Origin: Hymenoscyphus infarciens
Lineage: Eukaryota; Ascomycota; Leotiomycetes; Helotiales; Helotiaceae
Direction: 5' to 3'
DNA: 64,000 nucleotides
Assembly: GCA_001414345.1 (NCBI GenBank)
Contig: LLCB01000266.1
Location: 16,127 to 80,126, forward strand
The notes below the pieces were generated by a model that was not told where the DNA came from, ran no database searches, and saw only the letters and a program-made list of their open reading frames with translations. Within the stretch, counting starts at the first letter, position 1, and each line of letters opens with the position of its first letter. Both the position numbers and the translations under genes were made by a program. This document shows, piece by piece, positions 22,873-33,400 of the stretch.

Positions 22873-24048
22873 TCACCAATTTAATTCTTCTGATATCCTT
22901 GGAAACGGATATTTCAACGGCCTAAGATCTCTCTTTGCCCTCCAAAAGTTACTTGAAACAAATAAATCTATACAACCCTCAAGAACCCATGACCATTTAT
23001 TCACAAACCCTTCGGTGACTTCCCAACCCTGCAGATCCCAAGACTCCCCCCAAACAATCAAACCCTGTTTTCCAGACGCGAGGTCTTCAACGAAGTCCAA
23101 GTCATCGGCGTTTTGAGTCCCTGTGGAGTTGGAGGGATTATCCGTATACGAGAATTCAAATCCCGAGAGATTCCAGAAATAAAATTCTCCCCAAAGATCG
23201 TTGCAAAATTCCAAGTGGCTGAACTCATGTTGATGACGAATCAAATTGTCCCTTAACTGGGGATACGGGAACATGTTGAGCCAAGATGTGTGTGAGATGG
23301 TCATTTGGGTAGGCGTTGGTATGAGTGATGGTGGTAAAGGGTCGGTGCCCTTGGGATGTATGAGTGTCAGACCGTCACAGAGGTCGTGAAAAGACGATTG
23401 GGTAATGCTGTAATCCTCCTTTGTCTGAACGGTTGCAGTTCTCAGAATACTTTTGTTTGTGATAAGAGCTCGGTAAACGTTGTAGTGGATGAGATGAAGT
23501 AAGTGATCAGACGAGAACGGGAATAAAATTTGAGGTGCTTCTCCGGGATTTTGGCTATTGATGGTGGACCGTGTTGGTTGAGAGGACCTCTGAGACAATT
23601 CAAATAGACGGGACATCATAACATCCGTGTTTTCGTGCAAAGGTTCGTTGAAGCCCGCAATTATGCTAGATTGGGAGCCGGTATGAGATTCTCTGTAATC
23701 TGCATATTCTCCTTCAACACGTTGACGGATCGCAAGAGTTCCTGCGGTACTCGTAGCTTCAGAGGTTTTCGATTTATCCGTCGTTGGAAGACTTTCGGCC
23801 GTTTTTGCCTTGGCCGCTGATTTATTCTCAACGACTGGCGGAGAAACTTCCGTAATTCGAAATCGTTCGACTCGAAACAGTCTTTGTTTGCCAGATGCCG
23901 GCTCTTTCGGTCCAATTCTTCTCCGATAGGCTCGTTGGTTTAGTCGGTTCTGTCTCTTCTTTCTTTCCTCCTTTTCTTCGACCGCGGACCAGTCGTCATC
24001 TTTCCTCCAGGCTTCTTGTGTTGAGACGCGGATTTTAGATTGGCTCAT
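22873..24048 (-). CDS. bZIP-like transcription factor with DUF3425, 391 aa
   Basis: Single-exon nuclear regulator of the fungal bZIP/DUF3425 type. Residues ~18-48 hold a basic region (EEKEERKKRQNRLNQRAYRR) with the N-x-x-A-x-R-like pattern NQRAYRRR of Yap-type factors. It is followed by RIGPKEPASGK rather than a heptad leucine zipper, so dimerisation through a classical zipper is doubtful. A linker rich in Ser/Thr/Lys follows. The C-terminal ~200 residues are DUF3425: FSSDHLLHLIHYNVYRALIT, QMTISHTSWLNMFPYPQLRD, the acidic FCNDLWGEFYFWNLSGFEF-like block, and ESWDLQGWEVTEGFVNKWSW. The target genes are unknown; the flanking transporter and dehydrogenase are candidates by position only. Confidence 0.88.
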   Translation of the reverse strand: MSQSKIRVSTQEAWRKDDDWSAVEEKEERKKRQNRLNQRAYRRRIGPKEPASGKQRLFRVERFRITEVSPPVVENKSAAKAKTAESLPTTDKSKTSEATSTAGTLAIRQRVEGEYADYRESHTGSQSSIIAGFNEPLHENTDVMMSRLFELSQRSSQPTRSTINSQNPGEAPQILFPFSSDHLLHLIHYNVYRALITNKSILRTATVQTKEDYSITQSSFHDLCDGLTLIHPKGTDPLPPSLIPTPTQMTISHTSWLNMFPYPQLRDNLIRHQHEFSHLEFCNDLWGEFYFWNLSGFEFSYTDNPSNSTGTQNADDLDFVEDLASGKQGLIVWGESWDLQGWEVTEGFVNKWSWVLEGCIDLFVSSNFWRAKRDLRPLKYPFPRISEELNW

Positions 24049-24585
24049 GTTAAATTACTTTGTTCTGGGCGCATGCGAAATTATCAAAATGTCCCTTTCG
24101 AGAAGAATTGATAAGTCGTGTGAGATGGGTTGAAATCGATGAAGGGTGGAGTTGATGTGTCGTCGCGAGCTGATGGCACTGGATTATGAAAATTACTACA
24201 TTGGGAAAGGATCGTAAACCTGGCTTAGGCGACTTTGATACCGGTTGCTATCTTCGCACCACACTCGTAAGTTTTGGCGAATGAAAGGATGCAGCGAAGT
24301 GTGTTTAGCCGATCTCTCGTGTAGCTATAATTGACCTCAAACCCTTTTCTCCACCGTTGACGGACAAAGTGGAACTTACTCGGGACAACCATTATCAGCG
24401 AGTTTAGGATTAGTATTAGGCGGGTTGACAAAGCAGAACTACAATAGAGTAAGTTGACATTATAGAAGTCTATAAAGTCCTTTGTCTTTTTTATAATTCT
24501 ACCATTTCAAGCAGTTTTCCCTCTCCAAGTTTTCGCAACCTCCCCGGAGTCTTTCCAATTCATTGTATTATCATCTCTTTTCCCC
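24049..24585. promoter_or_regulatory. Divergent promoter of the bZIP-like regulator and the dehydrogenase
   Basis: 537 bp separating divergent starts. A CT-rich leader (24480-24580) precedes the dehydrogenase. No Yap-type TTACTAA site was noted. Confidence 0.4.
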
Positions 24586-25617
24586 ATGATGTTCACCCCA
24601 GCTTCATTGCCATCTCTCAAGGGGACGGTGTTCATCGTCACCGGTGGCAACACAGGAATTGGTTATAGCACAGTTTTAAGTCTCGCATTAAAAGGAGCAA
24701 AAGTTTATCTCGGAGCCCGTTCTCTTTCGAAAGCCGAGTCTGCAATAGCCGAAATCAAAGAAACCTTCAGCAATGCTGATGTTCGACCCCTCATCATGGA
24801 CAACAATGACCTATCCACAGTCGTTGCAGCAGCCAAGTCTTTCACCACCCAAGAAAAGACTCTCAACGGTCTAATACTCAACGCTGGTATAATGGCATGC
24901 CCATATTCAGTAACGTCCGATGGCTTCGAAAGCCAAATGCAAGTTAATTACATCGCGCATTGGATCCTTGCTCACCACCTCATTCCGACCTTGCTCACTA
25001 CCTCTCTCGAACATGGTCCCGGTTCAGCGAGAGTTATTGCTGTTTCTAGCGAAGGACATCAAAAATTTTCATTTGGAATCACCAAAATCCTTTACGGCGA
25101 GAAAGAAATCGAGAAGTTTGGAGATTTTGGTCGTTACGGTCTCAGTAAACTTGCAAATGTTATGCACGGTACTTCACTCCACTCGCAATATGGACCGGGA
25201 AGTGTAAGTGCAAAGCAGGGAAAAGGAGAAATTTGGACAGCCAGTCTACACCCGGGTAAGTGATTGACCACATTCATACCCGTTCCTCTTGGCTCCTTAC
25301 TCGAAAAAGTATTCTAATAGGTTACAGGGTTCATCAATACTCAACTCAATGAGATGAATCGTGATCGAGCACCATGGTATTTAGCCTGGCTTCACTCTGT
25401 ACTAGTATTTCTTGGTATCATACGACCGGTAGACGAGGGCTGTATAAGTAGTGTGTATACTGGTGCTAGTGATCAGTTCACAGCAGAGATGAGTGGGAAA
25501 TATTTCAATGAGAAGGCTAAGATGAAGGAGCCAAACCCTGCTTCGAAGGATCAAGCAGGCTTGGAAAGATTGGAGCAGTGGACGAAGGAGGTTGTTGGAA
25601 AGGGCGGGTGGTTGTGA
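24586..25617 (+). CDS. Short-chain dehydrogenase/reductase, 319 aa
   Basis: NAD(P)H-dependent oxidoreductase of the classical-like SDR superfamily, retinol dehydrogenase/WW-domain-oxidoreductase-like subgroup common in fungi. Exon 1 is 24586-25255 and exon 2 is 25328-25617, joined in phase 1. Cofactor motif TGGNTGIG at residues ~19-26; ARSLSK follows the second strand; NAGIM at ~103; catalytic Ser in VIAVSSEGHQ; catalytic YGLSK (Tyr and Lys) at ~184. SLHPGFINTQLNEMN is the usual post-catalytic block, crossing the intron. The C-terminus NEKAKMKEPNPASKDQ with EQWTKEVV is typical of the subgroup. The substrate cannot be read from the sequence. The intact copy lies tail-to-tail with a broken SDR. 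Confidence 0.93.
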
Positions 25618-25882
25618 TATCTCAGGCTTGTATTTACTGTACTTATGCGCGAATAAAGGAGAAGTACGATGAAAATCTAGATTGCCAGGGGTTTGCACGT
25701 ACACACCACTGAGGGCGATAACAGCAAACGTGTCTATTTTATACATTATCGGCACCTGAGAAATATAAAAGTATCAAGATGAACTTATCGCACACTTCAG
25801 ATTATAGGTCATCGATACGTATAGAAACAATGCAATCAACGAGCTATAAAGAAAATACGGGTGCAAGACATAGGGGAGCGGA

Positions 25883-26879
25883 TCAAGCTTCCCTTAGTAA
25901 AAATACGATGTGAAATGGAAAACAAAGACAGAAAAATGCTGTCTCGGAAGTCGAGAAGCCTCGGGATATCCCACAAAGGCTCGCGCATAGCGTCGCAGAA
26001 ACATGCAGCTTCGACACCTCAACTCTGCCCCAAGGAATAACATGCTGTCCGGTGTTCACCTCGTCAGAGAATCCCGCATAAAATCCAGTAAAAGCACCCA
26101 TCTTCGAAGGAAACAATAGCCGATTAACCATCAGCATCTGCCACCACGGTTGCCTATCATAATCATCCGTCTTCAAATTCCCGGATTCTGCACCACACTC
26201 ACAATCCCATCTTCCTCCCAACGCCTCGCCGTCTCAACACCCAAGAATCAAACTCCCGCCTTGGAAGTCCCGTAATTGACACCATTATCCATCCCTCCCT
26301 GGCCGTCCAAGAACACCAAATCGATTCCCCCTTTTACGGACGCCCCCTCTGCCATATAAGAGGTGGACCAAATGACACGTACACTTCCCGCCTCTGAAGA
26401 CCTCGCCGTAACCTGAAGTAATGGTTTCAATAACTTTGTAGAAAGAAGTGGTCCGATACAATTAACACCAACATGAAATTCAAATCCGTGTTTTGTCCTA
26501 AAGCCAGCAGGCATTCCCCCAACCCCAGCATTATTAAACAGAATATCTAATCTCTCTTCCTTTTAACGAATTCCTCCCCGGCTTTCTTGACTGTTGGTAG
26601 GTCCTCCAGAACCAAAATGAGGTATTTGAGTTTGCTGGCATCTTGAGAGGGATTGGAAGCTAGGATGGATTTCATTGCTTCTTCGGCGAGAGTGGTTAAT
26701 CGACTAGTTAAGTATATTATTGCGCTGGTTTGAAAAAGGAGTGTTGCTAACGACAGGCCAACTCCTTTGTTTCCTCCTGTTGCAAGGAATACTTCTCTGT
26801 ATTAGGGTGTGAGAGATGCTTCAGTGAAGGTAGGAGCTGGGGGGAAGAACTGAGTATACATGCTTTTTAGGGATACCAT
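25883..26879 (-). pseudogene. Short-chain dehydrogenase pseudogene
   Basis: Minus-strand SDR remnant starting at ATG 26879 (MVSLKSMYTQFFPPAPTFTE). SDR landmarks remain: ATGGNKGVGL, NNAGVGGMP, YGTSKAG and HVIPWGRVEVS. Breaks that I can see: TAA just before YREVFLATGG (~26805), a one-base frameshift near 26565 between FVKR and LDILFNNAG, a TGA directly after SKAGV (~26249), and another frameshift near 26195 between VVQNPG and NLKTDDYDRQ. The C-terminal part is also altered after VEVSKLHV. This is at least four disabling lesions, so it is not functional. The usual active-site Tyr and Lys are still encoded. Confidence 0.85.
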
Positions 26880-27549
26880 GTTAATAGATGGATTTCTTCC
26901 TTTCAAGAAGTTTTAGGATTGTTTCACTTGGAAGGTTAATATTACTTCGTAAATCGGATTTTACTTTCAAAGATAGAGGTTGTTCTTAAGCATGACAGCA
27001 AGTTTCTAAAGCCGAATAATATCGACTGAGATATGAGGGTGAGATTACTAGTAAGATTGCCAACACCGGAACTTACGGAGCGCAATAAATTATAGCCAAG
27101 TAGTCGAACACAGCTAGAGCCTATGAGAATTCCACAACCGGAAAAAAGAAACTCGAGGCTTATCCGTTACGGGCTTGTCTTTAAAGAGACCACACGTTCC
27201 GCTCCCAAGTTCTAGAAAAACTCTTCCCATATCATCGAAACATTTCAACGTTATCATCGTGTCATTGCCGAATTCTACAGAACCGCAAGAACTCGTGGGC
27301 AAATTTAACCTTGATGGACTAAATGCGACCTACATTCTTCCCCACTGGTTTCTCCCATTGCACACCGCATTCAAATCTGATTCTAAAATTCGCTCTATAA
27401 AATCTTTTCGCAGCCGTTGTAGCACTTCTTTCAGCAAACTCGCTTCTTTTCGTGCCATGGCAGGCAATCAAAAGTTTCATCAAACGTACAGTTATAAGAA
27501 AAGAAGATAAAACCCCTTGCTCCCGAAGATCACACAACAAATTCCATCT
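26880..27549. other. Intergenic, no supported gene
   Basis: A plus-strand open frame at 27175-27510 (111 codons) has no recognisable motif and overlaps a minus frame at 27319-27540. I could not support either as a gene. Confidence 0.35.
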
Positions 27550-28394
27550 TCCTATCCACGGTTGAAGGTGTAGTCATTGTACTTCTCGCCCCTCTTATTA
27601 CTGGCACCGTTATCTGGAAGAAACGACCGGACGTCGATCCGGCTTCTATCTCTTATGTATTTCTGCTGTGGTCCCTTCGGCTACGCGAAACCAGCATCGT
27701 GTCTCTCCTCATTGCCGGAATAGCAGTTTACGTAGACTGAAGATATGACAATCTGAGGTCTGTGGTTTTTCGGAATGAGTTTCTTACCACCAGTTGAAGC
27801 TCTTGTTGATTGTCTTGGATCTGCAATTCTCCTAGTGCAAGCTTTCCCGCACCCAACGTTCTACGAATCGACTTGGGGTGACACGGAGTTCCCTAACAAC
27901 GAAAGAGATAACAGCATCTACAATTCAATGAGGAAATAGGCAACTGGCTTGATGGCATCGACCCTGATATTCTCCACGCTTCTGATTTTCCGCTTTGACA
28001 TTTCAGTGCGAAGAAAGGTTGTGGCTTTAACCGGGAACGGCGTAGAGTGACAGTTCTTTGTGACTCTGTCCTTGTGGTTGTGGGTTCTATGGGTTTTCAT
28101 GATTTCTACTTATGTTCTCAGTTGGCTTTTGTGGGTGCATTGTCTGAAGAGCTCTACCGAGGAGCAGTACTGTATACAAGAGACTAGAATTATCGATGCT
28201 ACATACAATTGCCCTGCCTGCCTGTTGTTTTGGGTTTGTGGTGGCATGAGGTAAGCAAGACAGTTTGCTCAGTGACCCACCCATATGTTTTGCTGGTGGA
28301 CTTCGGCATAATTGAGGTTCTATTTAGGTTAAGCCTTCAATCCTTTTTGCTCTTAAGAGGTCTCAAGAGTTTCTATCATATCAGTGTCTTTTAA
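27550..28394 (+). pseudogene. Relic of a multi-pass membrane protein gene
   Basis: Coding-like hydrophobic stretches persist on plus: EGVVIVLLAPLITGTVIWKK and ISYVFLLWSLRLRETSIVSL (27550-27740), then LWFFGMSFLPPVEALVDCLG (from ~27770) and STLIFSTLLIFRFDISVRRK, and finally LSLWLWVLWVFMISTYVLSW up to ~28250. From ~27770 to 28250 a single frame is kept but cut by TAG (~27937) and TGA (~28048). A good donor (ATGAG|GTAAGC, 28250) follows. Family not recognised. The stops fit C-to-T changes of CAG and CGA codons, so RIP or plain decay is likely. An undiscovered spliced gene skipping these stops remains possible. Confidence 0.5.
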
Positions 28395-28910
28395 ATATAA
28401 ACCTTGAACCAAAGAATTGCGAAAGTCAAGTAGGAAGCTCTAAAATACAGGCCAGACATGAGTCTGGTCTTAATGTAGGATCCCTTGTTTGCTCCAGTAG
28501 GCACATTATTCAAAATTGAAAGGTTTGTCCGGGCGAATGGGAGACGAGACTCGCTTTTAGTAATCCTAGTCCAGAGAACGTAAAGGGCGAAATGGGGGTT
28601 AACAATATATATATAATTTTGAGCTATAAATTGGCTCCAGTCAAATCAAGTCAGTCCAACAGCTGTTTGCCCATATAGAGATGCTCACATATGAAGCTTA
28701 AAGTCTTGTCCTCATAAATTCGACATAAACGGCCTTCCATATGTTCCAACAATTGTACCCAAAAGCCCCCGAAACCATCAACTCCGAATGAATGCCACCC
28801 ACCACATACACACCGATTTAATGGATGGTGCGACTCTAACCCGGGATAGAGTATTATGAAAGAAGAGTGGGTATCAAACTCGCAAAAATAACACCCCACC
28901 CCAAAATGTT
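28395..28910. other. Intergenic region at the 3' side of the LOV gene
   Basis: About 515 bp, AT-rich, with a short TATATATATA stretch at 28604-28616. No coding signal beyond short random frames. Confidence 0.45.
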
Positions 28911-29844
28911 TTATCCAAACAGACCTTTCTCTTTATCAACCTGAAAACCCACCACATATCTCCTCCCGGGCCCCGTATCTCCATCTGATTTCCAAACAAT
29001 AGGTATCGTCGTCAATATATTTTCGAACCTCGATCCATCCTTCTTGAAATTCACCAACTTCACCTGCGCCTCCTCCTGTCGTTGAAGCTTTACCCGGAAA
29101 GCTTTCAGCGCTCGTTCGTTTTCGGCGAGGATACTTTGTCGTATCGAGGCCCTAATATTGAGGGGCGGAAGTTGGAGAAAGCGACAGTTTTTGCCGATGA
29201 TTTCGTGTTGAGGGTACCCAGTCAAACGCTCAAAGTATTCTGAACAGTAAACGATTGGGTAGTCGTGTGTATCGGCATCGCAGAGGACGAGAGCTACCGA
29301 AGTATCGATATTTCCCAGTTTGATTACTGGGTTTGGTCGAGAGCGGACACGCATCTGCAGAAAGAGGATTTCGGCGGTCAGCTAAGTGATAAATATCTAG
29401 GCGGAAGTGAAGTAACACGAAAAAGAAGGGTAAGGCCGATCAGTAGATAATTCAATCCAATGAAAAATGAGAACTGGGAAACATGGTTCATTAAACTCAC
29501 AAGAATAGAAAGTATATCGAAACCACTCGGGGAATAAATGTGCTGGGGAATGAGAGCATCATTTACAGGCTGGCTTTCGGGGTTCAAGCCAAAACTCGCC
29601 CTTTCAGTACCACTGGGGTTATTTCCTCCAGGCAAGGCACTCGAAACTCCATTTTGTTGTTCATAATTGCGTCGACGGAACTGAAACAGATTGATTAGTA
29701 TATTTGGAATTGTTTACTGAAAGACAAAGGGGAGCAGTAAAAATAGGAAGGCGGCTCTGGAAAAATGGGAAGCAAAAGAAAACACACCTCGTTAAGCCTC
29801 TCCAGTTCCTGACGATATTGATCTCTACGATCCTGCTCACTCAT
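28911..29844 (-). CDS. vvd: VIVID-like LOV-domain blue-light photoreceptor, 226 aa
   Basis: Small flavin photoreceptor that in Neurospora damps White Collar Complex signalling (photoadaptation). Exons on minus: 29844-29788 (MSEQDRRDQYRQELERLNE), 29680-29501, 29354-28911; introns 107 and 146 bp. The N-cap region HIYSPSGFDILSILM matches the VVD cap and hinge, followed by RPNPVIKLGNIDTSVALVLC. The LOV core is YCSEYFERLTGYPQHEIIGK then NCRFLQ, with the photoactive Cys; next come VNFKKDGSRFENILTTIPI and the terminal YVVGFQ, with the flavin-contacting Gln. An extended loop after the Cys (LPPLNIRASIRQSILAEN), as in VVD, is present. A GATC cluster lies ~480 bp upstream. Nothing except the LOV domain is encoded, so a WC-1-type or histidine-kinase protein is excluded. 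Confidence 0.9.
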
Positions 29845-30103
29845 TTTCGCAGCAAGACAACGCTCTTGAGAACCCGTTAATGTTTCCTTCTCGTTATGGT
29901 AAATGCATATCGGGCGTTTTTTATCGTGGAACCTCCCTCTAGCCCTCTTTGTGGAGTCAAAAAAAGAGGACAGCTACGGTTCTTAGGCGCCTGGAGATGG
30001 CATTTGAGCGATGACCACCAGGCAGCAGACGCTTTGCCATTTGAGTAAAGCATATAGTCTGTTTTTCTTAATCCGGGACATCTGGCCCCTGGTTGGAGCG
30101 TGA

Positions 30104-30345
30104 GCTGGCGATCCACCTGAAAAGTGTTGACGAACGACATCCGTGGTTGAGTTTTAGTTGGCCCGATCTGGAGAGGTTTGAAAAGAGCCACGCCCATCGT
30201 GAATAAGCGAACACCCCACCAGAGGTCCAAAGTCACCCACCCAGCATTTTTCCCCTCTTAGTGCCCGCCTGATCCTAGTCGGTATTAGTTTGAGTTTAAG
30301 GTACGGGAGTGGAATTGAGTTTGGATCACCGATCACCGATCAGCA
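30104..30345 (-). promoter_or_regulatory. GATC cluster upstream of the LOV gene, candidate White Collar light-response element
   Basis: Six GATC tetramers occur at 30110, 30166, 30271, 30324, 30331 and 30338. The last three form GATCACCGATCACCGATC with exact 7-bp spacing. WC-bound elements in Neurospora are built from imperfectly repeated GATC/CGAT motifs (GATNC...CGATN). Distance to the LOV start codon is ~270-500 bp. Binding is inferred, not shown. Confidence 0.55.
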
Positions 30346-30499
30346 AGGATGGGATTTAAATGGGGCACCAGGGGCTGCACGAATTCGTGACGGTATTCTC
30401 GAAGTACTTGCACTTCCACAATTGTTCTAACTCCTTTAGAATAATAAACATATTAAAATCTTAATTATCTAAGCCTTTTAGGATAATGGAATCGATTTA

Positions 30500-33400
30500 T
30501 CGAGTCTTAAATAAATGGAAGGAGTAGTAGAGAGTTGGTCAACTATTCGCTAGTCACGAATTCCTGCATCCCCTGGTGGGGGGTAACAATTAGAACCGCG
30601 GAAACTGTTGCAGAGCCACCAGAGGAGGGAATACCCCAGGACCAGCAACCTCTTTCTGAAATGCTAGTCTCACTGGGTGGGGAATTGCACATGCGGAAAC
30701 GACGTTTCCCGATGAACCAGCACTAGACCAGACCTCTTCACGTGATAATAGAAGAGGCGATCTGCAGGCCATCATGCTGGGCCCCTTTATTGCATATGTA
30801 CATGTACAAAAGAAAATCGATCCACGGGTGCAGTTTTGCATGGCAGAGATCTGGTCATACGATTTTTTATCGACCTTCTAATCTCCGATTTCTATTGTTC
30901 TTGTTTTTGTTGTTTGCGACTTTCACGGCAATCGGATCTTGGGTGATACATGGGTATCAATCTAAACATTTGATGGGACAAGAATTAGAATGTACCAGGG
31001 TTTGTATTTCATTTGCTCATTGGCAAAATTCGATTGTAAACCTTCCACATTCTCCATGGTGTTTTTTATCGTTACTTCAAAAGCAGGATATTTTAACCTG
31101 GAGTTATAGTCCATGTCCTTCCTCAAAGGACATTCTCAAAAAAACCTGCCGTCACAGGAATCTTTCAGTTTTTGGTTAGGTGTATGAGTAAGGTTTTTAT
31201 TTTTGCGCTGTCTGGTCTTTGGGAGGTGCGAACGGAGATCGCACCGAAATTTCTCCGATAACTATTCTTCAAGTGAAATTAGTATATCTAGACGTCCAAA
31301 TTTCAGAATCCTTGATGTCGTTGCCAGACGAGGTCTTCATGGGATCTAGGTATAACTTTAAATCTTGGAGACAGGAAAGGGACTTACCGTACTTCCTCCT
31401 CGCGATAGATAGTAAAAAAGTTAGTAAATTCTGGTTCGTATCTGTTGCCTACTTAGCTCGTTGTTCTAATTATCTAAGTTAACTCGAAGTAATTACCTCA
31501 TAACTTGGAATAACTCAGGATATTAACTCAGGTAGTTTTTAGAACAATCAAATTTCATTGTTTAAAAGTGTTTGAGGCAATATTTGGAAAGTTGCAACAA
31601 CAAGCTGTTTATTGCTGCCTTTTCTGTCCACCGCAAGTTCCCCATATAAAAGAGAATCCCAGGTGGGGGTTTATAGTATCGACTAGATCCAGGGTCGTGC
31701 CTTCCCATATGAAAGGAACAACCCAGGTGTGGGATTGAGGCCAAGTTGTGGCCAAGCTGAGAGAAGTCAAGAAACGAGCTCGAGGCTCAACCTGACTCCC
31801 CTTTCCGCTTGCTCAATTCCGAAAGTAGAAGCAATACATCCATAGAAAGAAAGATTTTGATTTTCTAAGCCATAATACGAACCTCTGGCAGAAAAAAAAC
31901 ACGTCCGGGTTTTCATATAAAAAAGACAGGCGCCCCCTCCCTTTTTCCGAAGACGAGAGAAGCTATAATACAAATAGCTTAATAACTTTGAAAGTCAGTG
32001 TGAATATTAGAAAATTTTCGAAAAATCGAATTCTCGATTATTTTCTGTATTCTAGAGTTCGACGAAGGTTTTCCCTTCTTGTAGCTAAGTCTTGATGACT
32101 AGATATCTATTCCATTGTGACTAGTATATGAGTTACAGTTTGCCTTGGAGGCGCTCCAAAGGAGGTGAGTTCAGCAAACACGTGATAAACGCATGACTTT
32201 AAAAAAGACACAACCCTCTTCAAAGTGTGCAATTTGAGTGTGGGAGAACTCAATGTTGAAGAAGCACTGGCATTGAAAGATACGCGAGATCTTGGCACAA
32301 ACAAGAAACTGTTAATAGCCAGTTCACTCCAAAGAAGAATATCCAAGAGAAGAGTATATTACTCTATGAACACCTATTACTTAGCTTTATCTCGAATACT
32401 TACAGATATTATCCGAGGCTCTTTAGAAGAATCAAGGAATCAACCTTTTAATTCTCTTAAAAAGTATCGAACAACTTGTCCCAAACAGTTTTGCATAATT
32501 AAATTGTCAGTGGGTGTTCACAGAGTAGTGCCCACTTCTTTTTCGAGTTTTCTGTAAGGGGCTTCAACAGTACTTGAAAAAAGTCAGTTCCAATCAAATG
32601 TAGTTAAAAGGTCTTTCTCTTCTATTCAAAAGTACACCTCGGATTCTTCCGACTTCTAGGAAAGATCTACAGCAACATGTTTTTCTGTATACGTTCAGAA
32701 ACCACGGTTTGTTGGTCTAGATTTATACCTTGAATTTCATCAGATTTTAAACAGTGCATATCAAAAAATGGAAGGCAAGGCGGACTTGGAACCTGTCTAT
32801 ATGCTACCCTATCTACGACAAAGACGCAAGAAAAGCAGGCATTAACAAAAGAGAGAACTTCCGAAAAGCCACCAGACCTCGAAAAGAAATTCATCATTTA
32901 CTCAAATGTATATACCACACAAATAATAATAAAATCCCACCTCCCATTCTCCCGGTACACCTCAAAACAAGGATTACTCTCCTCCCCAAGACACCAAGAC
33001 ACCCTTATCACCGAACGATCGTAAAATCTCACTCACTCAACAACCGACCCCAAAAATCCCCACAAAAAGAAAGCCAATCAATCACCCCAGCCATGGCCGC
33101 TAAAGGATTAGACCTGCAACAGCAAATCCTTTCCCAGAATAACATACTCTCGGCAATCTCTTCTGACAATTGGCTTCGCCTCACATCATCCATTTAACTA
33201 CATGAGGCGAAGGAGAAACCTTGGGTCGCTTGGGATTACACACCCCAACTAAAATCAGAAGGAGGAACGAGGTACGACGAGGTACGAGCAAGAGCACAAG
33301 ACTGGAAAAGATAGGGAGATAATCGTACAAGATGACCTTGGGGATTTTGGATTCTAGGTTGTACCGTAGGAGTTGGGGTACTCTGCACGCGAGTCTAAAT

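Noticed and set aside
30742..31179. 145-codon plus-strand frame
   Set aside because: No motif, mixed composition, no splice or start context, in AT-rich intergenic DNA.
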